A stretch of 5,951 nt of DNA from Anaerolineaceae bacterium (lineage in GTDB: Bacteria > Chloroflexota > Anaerolineae > Anaerolineales > Anaerolineaceae): NCBI GenBank assembly GCA_014860845.1, contig JACZIY010000389.1, positions 1-5,951 on the forward strand, in the 5' to 3' direction. The position numbers and the translations under genes were made by a program. Positions 1 to 5,289 of the stretch are shown here, in pieces; position 1 is the first letter of the stretch; every line of letters starts with the position of its first letter. The notes below the pieces were generated by a model that worked only from the letters and a program-made list of their open reading frames with translations, was not told the DNA's origin and searched no databases.

Positions 1-635
1 GTTCCAGGGATAACCCCTACCACACCATATTCATTATTTTGAGCAACAATCGTACCGGCCACGTGGGTACCATGACCAAGCCCATCGTTTGCCCAGTTAT
101 CATCCACCTGGGAGATACCACCTTTTACATCGACTCCTACAAAGTCTTCATGACCCGAATAGAGACCCGTATCAATGATACAGACGGTTCTGCCTGCTCC
201 AGTAGGAGCTTTCTTGTCAATCTTGCCGTCCCGGTTGGTGTCCCAGATATCGCGCGCCTGCACCATGTCGACCCCATAAGGTACGACCTGTTCAGGCAGA
301 ATGGATTCTGCTGTCACGGCTGCCGTTTCGGAGGGCATATTGCGCACCAGCTCGCGAATTGGATCTTCTTCAATGGAGATTACATTGGGATTGTGACGAA
401 TGCCAAACAAGGCACTCTCTGGCAAACTGACCACAAATGAGTTCAGTTCATCAAATTGATAATGGAAGGCAGCGCCAGCATTTTTTAAAGCATTCTGCAC
501 ACCTGCCTGTTGACCGACACGATATTCGACAAAGACCCGAATTTCTGGCTCACTGGACACCGGAGTAATGGAGCCCATAACAAATAGCAAAGCGATAATC
601 AATATGATACTTCGTGTTAACAAAGTTTTATTCAT
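1..635 (-). CDS. Secreted subtilisin-like serine protease (peptidase family S8), N-terminal part; C-terminus beyond left edge
   Basis: An open frame on the minus strand starts at the ATG at 635-633 and stays open to the edge: 211 complete codons plus two bases. Residues 1-28 form a signal peptide (short basic start, hydrophobic core at about 10-20, then SITPVSS). Residues about 32-95 resemble an inhibitor I9 propeptide, with conserved FVVSLPESAL and a final VISIEEDPIREL. The catalytic domain then begins: the Asp is D155 in VCIIDTGL and the His is H188 in GLGHGTHVAGT. The catalytic Ser would lie outside the window. Between prodomain and catalytic Asp is an EF-hand-like loop, D132-x-N-x-D136-G-x-I-D140, possibly a calcium site. 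The start has a good ribosome site, AGAGAGGA, at 648-641. The family is exported as a zymogen and degrades extracellular protein; the exact substrate is unknown. The gene diverges from the glycosyltransferase/lar operon. Confidence 0.93.
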   Translation of the reverse strand, partial: MNKTLLTRSIILIIALLFVMGSITPVSSEPEIRVFVEYRVGQQAGVQNALKNAGAAFHYQFDELNSFVVSLPESALFGIRHNPNVISIEEDPIRELVRNMPSETAAVTAESILPEQVVPYGVDMVQARDIWDTNRDGKIDKKAPTGAGRTVCIIDTGLYSGHEDFVGVDVKGGISQVDDNWANDGLGHGTHVAGTIVAQNNEYGVVGVIPG

Positions 636-695
636 TCTTATCCTCTCTCTTTACAAATGGAAATATCACTCGTCTCTATTTTCTTAAGACGCAAA

Positions 696-724
696 AATAT
701 GTGAATCGATACGCTCGAATTCAA
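696..724 (-). promoter_or_regulatory. Candidate sigma-70-type promoter for the S8 protease (weak)
   Basis: Read on the minus strand, TTGAAT (724-719) is followed after 17 bases by CATATT (701-696). Each hexamer matches its consensus at four of six positions. It lies about 60 bases upstream of the protease ATG, in the right orientation. AT-rich sequence gives such matches easily, so this is only a suggestion. Confidence 0.22.
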
Positions 725-727
725 TAT

Positions 728-756
728 TTGTGCTAAATTGGTGAAAATTAAATAAT
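728..756 (+). promoter_or_regulatory. Candidate sigma-70-type promoter for the glycosyltransferase-larBEC operon (weak)
   Basis: TTGTGC (728-733) and AATAAT (751-756) are separated by 17 bases; the -10 matches at five of six positions and the -35 at three. A second possible -10, TAAAAT, lies at 773-778 without a good -35. A start site just downstream would give a leader of about 75-90 bases before the ATG at 848. Confidence 0.28.
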
Positions 757-847
757 TCATGTAAAGTCATAGTAAAATTAGCCGATACGTACCAAATACT
801 TTTGGACTGAATTCCAGTAATTGAATACAGAATTGAAACGAGAGCTC

Positions 848-1546
848 ATGGAAAAACTCAGTGTCGTCATCCCGGTTTATAACGAAGAAAAATATATTTC
901 CACGACAATTCAACGTGTGCTGGATGTGAACCTGGAGAATGTTTCCATTGAAATTGTTGTGGTGGATGATGGTTCTAAAGATCGTACTGTGGAAATTTTG
1001 CAGGGTCTGGCTGTTGAACATCCCGAAATTAAGGTCTATCAACAACCAGTCAACATGGGGAAGGGGGCAGCCTTGCGCCGCGGTTTTCAGGAAGCCAGTG
1101 GTGATATTATTCTGATACAGGATGCTGATCTGGAATATGATCCGGGGGATTACCCAACCTTATTAAAACCGATTCTGGATAGTAAAGCGGATGTGGTTTA
1201 TGGGTCGCGCTTCCTGGGGGGTCCCCATCGCGTCCTGTATTTCTGGCATTTCGCCGGCAATCAATTTTTGACCCTATTATCCAATATAACCACCAATTTA
1301 AATTTAACGGATATGGAAACAGGGTATAAAGTCTTTCGAGCTGAGGTGATTAAAGGGATCCCTTTAAAATCCAATCGCTTTGGATTTGAACCGGAAGTGA
1401 CTGCCAAAATTGCCCGGCGTGGCTGGCGGATTTTCGAAACGCAAATCTCCTACTTTGGAAGATCATATGCAGAAGGCAAGAAAATTGGCTGGAAAGATGG
1501 CTTTCAGGCGATCTATTGTATTATTCGATATGGTATTGCTGATTAA
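848..1546 (+). CDS. Family 2 glycosyltransferase, DPM1/polyprenyl-phosphate sugar transferase-like
   Basis: The 232-residue product is a single GT-A fold domain. Visible motifs are [12 protein letters not shown] at residues 3-14, the nucleotide-binding VVDDGS at 38-43, the metal-binding DAD at 92-94 followed by [12 protein letters not shown] at 119-122, [11 protein letters not shown] at 154-164, and FEPE at 180-183. This pattern is typical of dolichol- or undecaprenyl-phosphate mannose/glucose synthases, which move a sugar from a nucleotide donor to a lipid phosphate. No C-terminal membrane helices are present, unlike GtrB-type enzymes, so it should be soluble or peripheral. Donor and acceptor cannot be read from sequence. 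I chose the ATG at 848 because the protein then begins right at the first beta strand. A TTG at 821 would add nine residues but has no ribosome site. The site before 848 (GAGAG) is itself weak. It leads the operon, 11 bases ahead of larB. Confidence 0.9.
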   Translation: MEKLSVVIPVYNEEKYISTTIQRVLDVNLENVSIEIVVVDDGSKDRTVEILQGLAVEHPEIKVYQQPVNMGKGAALRRGFQEASGDIILIQDADLEYDPGDYPTLLKPILDSKADVVYGSRFLGGPHRVLYFWHFAGNQFLTLLSNITTNLNLTDMETGYKVFRAEVIKGIPLKSNRFGFEPEVTAKIARRGWRIFETQISYFGRSYAEGKKIGWKDGFQAIYCIIRYGIAD

Positions 1547-1557
1547 GGCAGCCAATC

Positions 1558-2322
1558 ATGAACCAACAATCCCTGATTAATATCCTACAAAAAGTCCAGA
1601 ATGGACATGTATCCATTGAAGAAGCTTTACAATCACTTAAAAACTATCCCTACGAAAATATTGGGGATGCTGTGCGCCTCGATCATCAACGTACGTTACG
1701 TTGCGGGTTCCCGGAGGTGATCTTCGGTGCCGGTAAGAGTGAAGAGCAGTTACTGGAAATTACGGAAAGGATAGTATCACAGGAGAGTGATTTACTCATC
1801 ACCCGTATCGATGAGAAAACAGCCAATAAAATTGTGGAAATCTTCCCACAGGTAATATATCATCCCATTCCCAACATGCTGAGTTGGCAGTCAAATCCAG
1901 ATCCGGGAAAGGGCTGTGTATTGGTTTTAACTGGTGGGACTGCAGATATCCCCGTGGCAGAGGAAGCGGCTCTCACCGCCGAAATGATGGGAGCCAAGGT
2001 AACCCGGCTCTTCGATGTAGGGGTGGCGGGGTTGCATCGGCTCCTGGACAAAATCGACCTGCTGCATGCTGCCAGAGCACTTGTAGTGGTAGCAGGCATG
2101 GAAGGGGCTTTACCGAGTGTGGTAGCCGGGTTAGTGAGCGCACCTGTGATTGCTGTGCCAACCAGTGTGGGTTATGGAGCCAGTTTCAATGGCCTGGCTG
2201 CGTTACTGGCAATGCTCAATAGCTGCGCCAATGGTGTCTCAGTGGTAAATATTGACAACGGCTTTGGGGCAGGCTATCAGGCAGCCTTGATCAATCGACA
2301 GAGTCTAGCAAGTACAGGTTAG
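1558..2322 (+). CDS. larB: Nickel-pincer cofactor biosynthesis protein LarB (NaAD carboxylase/hydrolase)
   Basis: LarB carries out the first step of NPN cofactor synthesis. It carboxylates C5 of the pyridinium ring of nicotinic acid adenine dinucleotide and cleaves the phosphoanhydride, giving the dicarboxylated mononucleotide and AMP. The 254 residues match the usual length of about 250. A family-specific N-terminal part includes LRCGFPEVIFGAGKS at 47-61. The C-terminal half is PurE (AIR carboxylase)-like: VLTGGTADIPVAEEAA at 123-138, DVGVAGLHRL at 153-162, VVAGMEGALPSVVAGL at 177-192, and VPTSVGYGASFNGLAALLAML at 200-220. C223 in NSCANGV aligns by context with the catalytic Cys described for Lactiplantibacillus plantarum LarB, which forms an adduct with the pyridine ring. 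It is followed by VNIDNGFGAGY. An AAGG at 1545-1548 serves as ribosome site and overlaps the stop of the preceding gene. The gap to larE is one base. Confidence 0.97.
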   Translation: MNQQSLINILQKVQNGHVSIEEALQSLKNYPYENIGDAVRLDHQRTLRCGFPEVIFGAGKSEEQLLEITERIVSQESDLLITRIDEKTANKIVEIFPQVIYHPIPNMLSWQSNPDPGKGCVLVLTGGTADIPVAEEAALTAEMMGAKVTRLFDVGVAGLHRLLDKIDLLHAARALVVVAGMEGALPSVVAGLVSAPVIAVPTSVGYGASFNGLAALLAMLNSCANGVSVVNIDNGFGAGYQAALINRQSLASTG

Positions 2323-2323
2323 C

Positions 2324-3142
2324 ATGACTGATCCTGATTCAGGTACATTTCTTAAATGGAAGCGTCTGATTGAATGGCTGCAGAATTATAGTCAGATTGG
2401 TGTTGCATTGTCTGGGGGAGTGGATAGTGCCTTAGTTTGCGCTGCGGCTGTTCAAGCTTTGGGGACAAAAAATGTCACCGCTTACACCATAGAATCCCCG
2501 ATGGAAATCCCTCAGGAAGTTGAGGATGCCAGGCAGATTGCAGAAAATCTGGGTGTTGACCAATTCCGAGTCCCGTTGGATGAATTGGAAATCGAGGAGA
2601 TTCGTTCCAATCCATCGAAACGTTGTTATTTTTGTAAAAGGGAACGCTTGAAGATCATCAAGGAACAGGCGCATTTGTCTGGAATCACACATCTGGTAGA
2701 TGGTTCCAATGCGGATGATCTCAGTGATTATCGGCCGGGTAGACAGGCGTTGCTGGAATTGGGCGTCTTGAGTCCTTTGGCAGAGGTGGGGATCACTAAA
2801 GCAGAGGTACGCCAACTGGCAAAATGGCAGGGCATTCAAATCTGGAACAAACCATCCACACCCTGCCTGGCGAGCCGATTCCCTTATGGGATTGAAATCA
2901 ATCACCAGCGTCTACATCAGGTTGCCTGCGCAGAAGAGATCCTGAAGAATTCCGGATTCACAGAATTACGTGTCAGATATCACGAAAGCGTGGCAAGGAT
3001 CGAAGTACCTGTGAATCTCCTGGAATCCGTTTTAGCCGATCGGGAAGAAATAGTACGATTAATCAAAAACTGTGGCTTCCTGTATGTCACCCTGGATTTA
3101 CAAGGGTTTCGCAGTGGAAGTATGAATGAAGGTTTGATATGA
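2324..3142 (+). CDS. larE: ATP-dependent sulfur transferase LarE of nickel-pincer cofactor synthesis (three-cysteine type)
   Basis: LarE adenylates the carboxylates of the LarB product and replaces their oxygen by sulfur, giving the dithio-dicarboxylated nucleotide (P2TMN) that later holds nickel. The 272-residue protein begins with a PP-loop ATP pyrophosphatase domain. Its signature ALSGGVDSAL spans residues 28-37, with DGSNADDLSDYRPG at 126-139. Three cysteines stand out: C101 and C104 in KRCYFCKRE, and C181 in KPSTPCLASRFPYG. In L. plantarum a single Cys (176) at the last site is sacrificed as sulfur donor. In Thermotoga maritima a three-Cys LarE binds a [4Fe-4S] cluster and can work catalytically. 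This protein has the second arrangement, so a cluster-dependent enzyme is inferred. C-terminal RVRYHESVARIEVP at 216-229 is also family-typical. The start one base after the larB stop has an AGG at 2316-2318. The end overlaps larC by four bases. Confidence 0.97.
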   Translation: MTDPDSGTFLKWKRLIEWLQNYSQIGVALSGGVDSALVCAAAVQALGTKNVTAYTIESPMEIPQEVEDARQIAENLGVDQFRVPLDELEIEEIRSNPSKRCYFCKRERLKIIKEQAHLSGITHLVDGSNADDLSDYRPGRQALLELGVLSPLAEVGITKAEVRQLAKWQGIQIWNKPSTPCLASRFPYGIEINHQRLHQVACAEEILKNSGFTELRVRYHESVARIEVPVNLLESVLADREEIVRLIKNCGFLYVTLDLQGFRSGSMNEGLI

Positions 3143-4326
3143 CGAAAATCTTATATGTAGATGCTATTTCTGGAATCAGTGGGGATATGCTCCTGGGGGC
3201 ATTTCTGGATGCTGGCTTACCCATAGATATTTTAAAAAACGCTTTTGAGTCTCTCGATTTACCCGAATCGTATCAACTCTCTTTTCATCCGGTGATGAAA
3301 GTTGCCATAAAGGCTGGGTATTTTATGATCAAACTTGAACCCGCAGAAAATGAGCATATCCATCACCGCCACATGTCTGACATTCGCCAATTATTGACAC
3401 AGAGTAGATTATTGCCCAGGGTGAAAGAAAATAGTTTGAAAATCTTTGAGTTGTTGGCGATTGCTGAAGGGAATGTCCACGGTGTTGCTCCGGAGGAGGT
3501 ACATTTCCATGAAGTAGGCGCGACCGACTCGATTCTCGATATTGTGGGTATTTGCACTGCTCTGGATTATTTTCAGATCGACGAAGTGTATTCGTCCTCA
3601 TTACCCTGGTGTGAAGGGACAGTCGACACACAGCATGGACCCATGCCGGTACCCGCACCAGCGACTATGGCTCTTTTACAGGCGTGTAACGCCCAAATGC
3701 GACCCTTTTCAGCTCAGCTGGAGTTGATTACCCCAACAGGTGCCGCTTTCCTGGCTGCCTTCGCGAAATTTGAGAAACCTGCGATGACATTGGAAAGTCA
3801 GGGGAGTGGGGCGGGTTCAAAAGATACCCCATGGCCGAACATTCTGCGAGTGATACTGGGCGAAAGTATGGCAGAGAACAATCATGAATACGTCGTGATT
3901 GAAACCAATATTGATGATATGAATCCTGAGTGGTATGGACACTTAATGGAACGTTGCTTCGCAGCCGGAGCATTGGATGTCGCTTACGAACCAATCTTTA
4001 TGAAGAAAAACCGGCCTGCGACAAAAATTTCCATCATCGCCAATCAATTGCAGGAAGCGCATCTGGCAAAATTATTATTACAGGAATCAACTACATTTGG
4101 CGTGAGGGTCTATCCAATCCGACGCTATGAAGCAGATCGGGATTTTCTGAATATCCGTACGGATTGGGGGACTGTCAGAGTCAAACGAAAATGGCAGGAT
4201 GGTAAAGTGATTCAAATTGCCCCTGAATATGAAGATTGCCACAGTATTGCCCTTGAACACCAGATTCCGCTGGGAGAAGTCATAAAAAAAGTGATGCAAG
4301 TTGTCGAAAACGAACTTGCGGCTTGA
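3139..4326 (+). CDS. larC: Nickel insertion protein LarC (CTP-dependent pyridinium-dithiocarboxylate nickel cyclometallase), single uninterrupted ORF
   Basis: LarC uses CTP to insert nickel into the dithio nucleotide from LarE, forming the C-Ni bond of the finished NPN cofactor. The 395-residue frame is complete and contains both halves that L. plantarum encodes as larC1 and larC2. N-terminal marks are YVDAISGISGDMLLGAFLDAGL at 6-27 (a start pattern typical of the family), a short His cluster HIHHRH at 73-78, VHFHEVGATDSILDIVG at 121-137, VPAPATMALL at 171-180, and TPTGAAFLA at 198-206. The C-terminal nickel/CTP part has ETNIDDMNPEWYG at 255-267, FMKKNRPATKISII at 287-300, and TTFGVRVYPIRRYEADR at 318-334. 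No frameshift is needed to join the halves. Translation probably couples to larE through the ATGA overlap; GAAGG at 3128-3132 is the ribosome site. It is the last gene of the operon. Confidence 0.97.
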   Translation: MTKILYVDAISGISGDMLLGAFLDAGLPIDILKNAFESLDLPESYQLSFHPVMKVAIKAGYFMIKLEPAENEHIHHRHMSDIRQLLTQSRLLPRVKENSLKIFELLAIAEGNVHGVAPEEVHFHEVGATDSILDIVGICTALDYFQIDEVYSSSLPWCEGTVDTQHGPMPVPAPATMALLQACNAQMRPFSAQLELITPTGAAFLAAFAKFEKPAMTLESQGSGAGSKDTPWPNILRVILGESMAENNHEYVVIETNIDDMNPEWYGHLMERCFAAGALDVAYEPIFMKKNRPATKISIIANQLQEAHLAKLLLQESTTFGVRVYPIRRYEADRDFLNIRTDWGTVRVKRKWQDGKVIQIAPEYEDCHSIALEHQIPLGEVIKKVMQVVENELAA

Positions 4327-4356
4327 TACGAAGCTATATTTATTACATCCTGGTTT

Positions 4357-4384
4357 GCATAACAAATTTAGATATCTTTTATGC
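4357..4384 (+). repeat. Inverted repeat just after larC, possible weak transcript end
   Basis: GCATAA (4357-4362) and TTATGC (4379-4384) are perfect complements enclosing 16 bases. The interior contains the self-complementary AGATATCT (4370-4377). This could fold at the end of the lar transcript, 30 bases after the larC stop. The T run (CCTTTT, ending 4396) starts too far from the stem for a standard intrinsic terminator. No better terminator is visible after larC. Confidence 0.25.
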
Positions 4385-4402
4385 GCTCTATCCTTTTAAA
4401 AT

Positions 4403-4411
4403 TGGTACAAT
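4403..4411 (+). promoter_or_regulatory. Candidate extended -10 promoter upstream of the small ORF and V4R gene
   Basis: TGG-TACAAT has the TGn extension followed by a -10 hexamer matching at five of six positions. No good -35 lies at the usual distance, which extended -10 promoters tolerate. A start near 4418 would place the transcript's 5' end directly before the first of a set of complementary segments (4421-4479). Confidence 0.33.
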
Positions 4412-4420
4412 AATTGCAAA

Positions 4421-4479
4421 GTAAGAACCTTACAGAATTGTTAATTCAGGAATTCTTGATTCTCCCAGGTTGTAAGGGG
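4421..4479 (+). promoter_or_regulatory. Possible structured leader able to mask a Shine-Dalgarno sequence
   Basis: CCTTACA (4428-4434) is perfectly complementary to TGTAAGG (4471-4477), and the second segment includes most of the ribosome site TAAGGGG (4473-4479) of the small ORF starting at 4485. The enclosed bases can form two small hairpins: GAATT-GTT-AATTC (4435-4447), stacked directly on the first helix, and GGAAT-TCTTG-ATTCT with one G-U pair (4449-4463). Together these give a three-way junction. Alternatively GTAAG (4421-4425) pairs with CTTAC (4429-4433), which destroys the long helix and frees the ribosome site. The pairing is read directly from the sequence; the switch function is inference. 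Helices are short and AT-rich, and I match this to no known riboswitch class. Confidence 0.3.
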
Positions 4480-4484
4480 AAAAC

Positions 4485-4514
4485 ATGACATTTGGACTGA
4501 AAAAATTCTATAAT
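4485..4514 (+). promoter_or_regulatory. Candidate sigma-70 promoter for the V4R gene
   Basis: ATGACA (4485-4490, five of six matches to TTGACA) and a perfect TATAAT (4509-4514) are 18 bases apart. This is the best promoter-like pair in the window. Transcription would begin near 4521, giving a leader of about 65 bases before the ATG at 4586. It suggests that the V4R gene can be expressed independently of the lar operon. Confidence 0.55.
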
Positions 4515-4589
4515 CTAAGTAGAGAATTTGTGGATACAGGTGTATGCAGAATAATATTTCAGTCCCTATACTTCAAAGGAACAGGATGA
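4485..4589 (+). CDS. Small ORF (34 codons) with strong ribosome site, overlapping the V4R gene start
   Basis: ATG at 4485 follows TAAGGGG (4473-4479) by five bases. This is the strongest Shine-Dalgarno match in the region. The frame runs 34 codons to a TGA at 4587-4589 that overlaps the ATG at 4586 as ATGA, the same coupling seen between larE and larC. The predicted peptide begins MTFGLKKFYNLSREF and ends LYFKGTG. It has seven Phe/Tyr residues, one Cys, and no clear signal peptide or membrane helix. I recognise no family. It may be a leader peptide whose translation feeds ribosomes to the V4R gene, or a real small protein. A second promoter inside it (4485-4514) would skip it, which argues for a regulatory role or against its being real. 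Confidence 0.3.
   Translation: MTFGLKKFYNLSREFVDTGVCRIIFQSLYFKGTG
4575..4580 (+). promoter_or_regulatory. Ribosome binding site deciding the V4R start at 4586
   Basis: AAAGGA lies five bases before the ATG at 4586. The in-frame alternative ATG at 4544 has only AGG three bases upstream, which is too close. Together with the ATGA overlap with the small ORF, this favours 4586. Confidence 0.5.
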
Positions 4590-5278
4590 GCGTGATACCA
4601 AACAGCGATATGTATATCTCTGGCAAAGTGCTCTTGTCCTACCTGAACGAACTGGTAGCTCTGGTGGGGGAGAAGAGTGTGATCATGGTGTTAAAACGCT
4701 CTGGCTGGATGGATTCTGTTCGAAAAATTGTGAATACCCGCCATGAAAAAACCGCTCCATATGAATCTCTGGTCAATATTAATCAACAGGTCGAGGAAAT
4801 CTTTGGAAATACAGCATTAAAAACATTGGTATATTCATCCGCAAAACGCAGCTTTGCCAGTAGTTTTGGGGGTACGGAAGTCGTCCGAGAGACGTTGCGC
4901 TGGCTGCATCAGAATGCAGAAAGCACACTGCGATTACGAGTCAGTCTGGAAACGATCAGTCACTTAATGCAGGCGAGCAGTGATCAAAAAATCAAAATCG
5001 AGGAAAGTTCCAGTCATTACCACCTGACCATTCAGCAATGTGCTGCCTGTTGGGGTATCCACGGGAAATCATCACCGGTTTGTTTTTATACGGTAGGGTT
5101 GATCCGTGGTGGTTTACATTATCTATTTGGACGGGATGATTACCCGGTACAGGAGCTGGCATGTTCAGCAACCGGTGATAAAGCCTGTGAATTCATCGTT
5201 CGTAAGTTTCCATTCAGTGATAATGAAAAAGGTAGTGGCAAAACTGGTTTTCTGACACTACCTGCTCATTTACGCTAA
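4586..5278 (+). CDS. V4R (4-vinyl reductase-like) domain protein, putative small-molecule sensor
   Basis: The 230-residue product has an alpha-helical N-terminal part, starting MSVIPNSDMYISGKVLLSYL, and a C-terminal V4R domain at about 140-215. Domain marks are YHLTIQQCAACW at 145-156, PVCFYTVGLIRGGLHYLFG at 164-182, VQELACSATGDKACEFIV at 188-205. Five cysteines (C152, C155, C166, C193, C201) fit the family's proposed ligand- or metal-binding pattern. V4R domains are predicted to bind small hydrocarbon or aromatic ligands and occur in bacteriochlorophyll enzyme BchJ, in regulators, and as stand-alone proteins related to the heme NO-binding fold. No DNA-binding or output domain is attached here, so partner and ligand are unknown. 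An ATG at 4544 would add 14 residues, but the ribosome site and ATGA overlap favour 4586. It is separated from larC by 259 bases and has its own promoter candidates. Its 3' end overlaps the terminator of the convergent gene. Confidence 0.85.
   Translation: MSVIPNSDMYISGKVLLSYLNELVALVGEKSVIMVLKRSGWMDSVRKIVNTRHEKTAPYESLVNINQQVEEIFGNTALKTLVYSSAKRSFASSFGGTEVVRETLRWLHQNAESTLRLRVSLETISHLMQASSDQKIKIEESSSHYHLTIQQCAACWGIHGKSSPVCFYTVGLIRGGLHYLFGRDDYPVQELACSATGDKACEFIVRKFPFSDNEKGSGKTGFLTLPAHLR
5226..5263 (-). terminator. Intrinsic terminator of the convergent permease gene, embedded in the V4R coding end
   Basis: On the minus strand, AGGTAGTG (5263-5256) and CACTACCT (5237-5230) form an eight-base stem. 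The inner AAAA/TTTT pairs close a small loop, and a T run follows (TTTT at 5229-5226, preceded by the T that closes the stem). The stem begins 26 bases after the permease stop codon, which is normal spacing. Read on the plus strand the same hairpin is followed by GCTCATTT, not a T run, so it should act mainly on the minus-strand transcript. Confidence 0.6.
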
Positions 5279-5289
5279 AGTGAATTCGA

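Larger units (their letters stand above)
636..847. other. Divergent intergenic region between the S8 protease gene and the glycosyltransferase/lar operon
   Basis: This 212-bp AT-rich stretch must hold the promoters of both diverging transcripts. No convincing small gene or recognisable RNA is visible. The only notable structures are a small inverted repeat, CCAAA-TACT-TTTGG (792-805), and a near-palindrome, ACTGAATTCCAGT (806-818). Both lie shortly upstream of the glycosyltransferase start. They are short enough to be chance, but would be the first places to look for an operator. Confidence 0.5.

Noticed and set aside
39..440. Plus-strand open frame of 133 codons
   Set aside because: It lies antisense to the S8 protease coding region, has no family resemblance or ribosome site, and is explained by the strong protein signal on the other strand.
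801..811. Direct repeat TTTGGACTGAA, also present at 4491-4501, upstream of both transcription units
   Set aside because: An 11-base exact repeat is expected a few times by chance in a window this size. The two copies sit differently relative to the promoters and start codons, so a shared operator is not supported.
821..847. Upstream TTG start for the glycosyltransferase
   Set aside because: It has no ribosome site and adds nine residues ahead of the first conserved strand; the ATG at 848 is more typical for the family.
767..1045. Minus-strand open frame of 92 codons spanning the operon promoter region and the glycosyltransferase start
   Set aside because: It is antisense to the conserved GT2 N-terminus, has no recognisable protein features, and would overlap the promoter region.
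1884..2222. Overlapping plus- and minus-strand ORFs within larB
   Set aside because: They are shadow frames with low-complexity Ser/Gly/Arg composition and no supporting signals; larB itself is strongly conserved here.
3139..4326. Programmed frameshift in larC
   Set aside because: The frame is continuous through both halves with conserved motifs throughout; no slippery site or frame change is needed.
4544..4585. Longer V4R protein starting at the ATG at 4544
   Set aside because: Its possible ribosome site (AGG) is only three bases away, while 4586 has AAAGGA at good spacing and an ATGA overlap. The longer start cannot be excluded.
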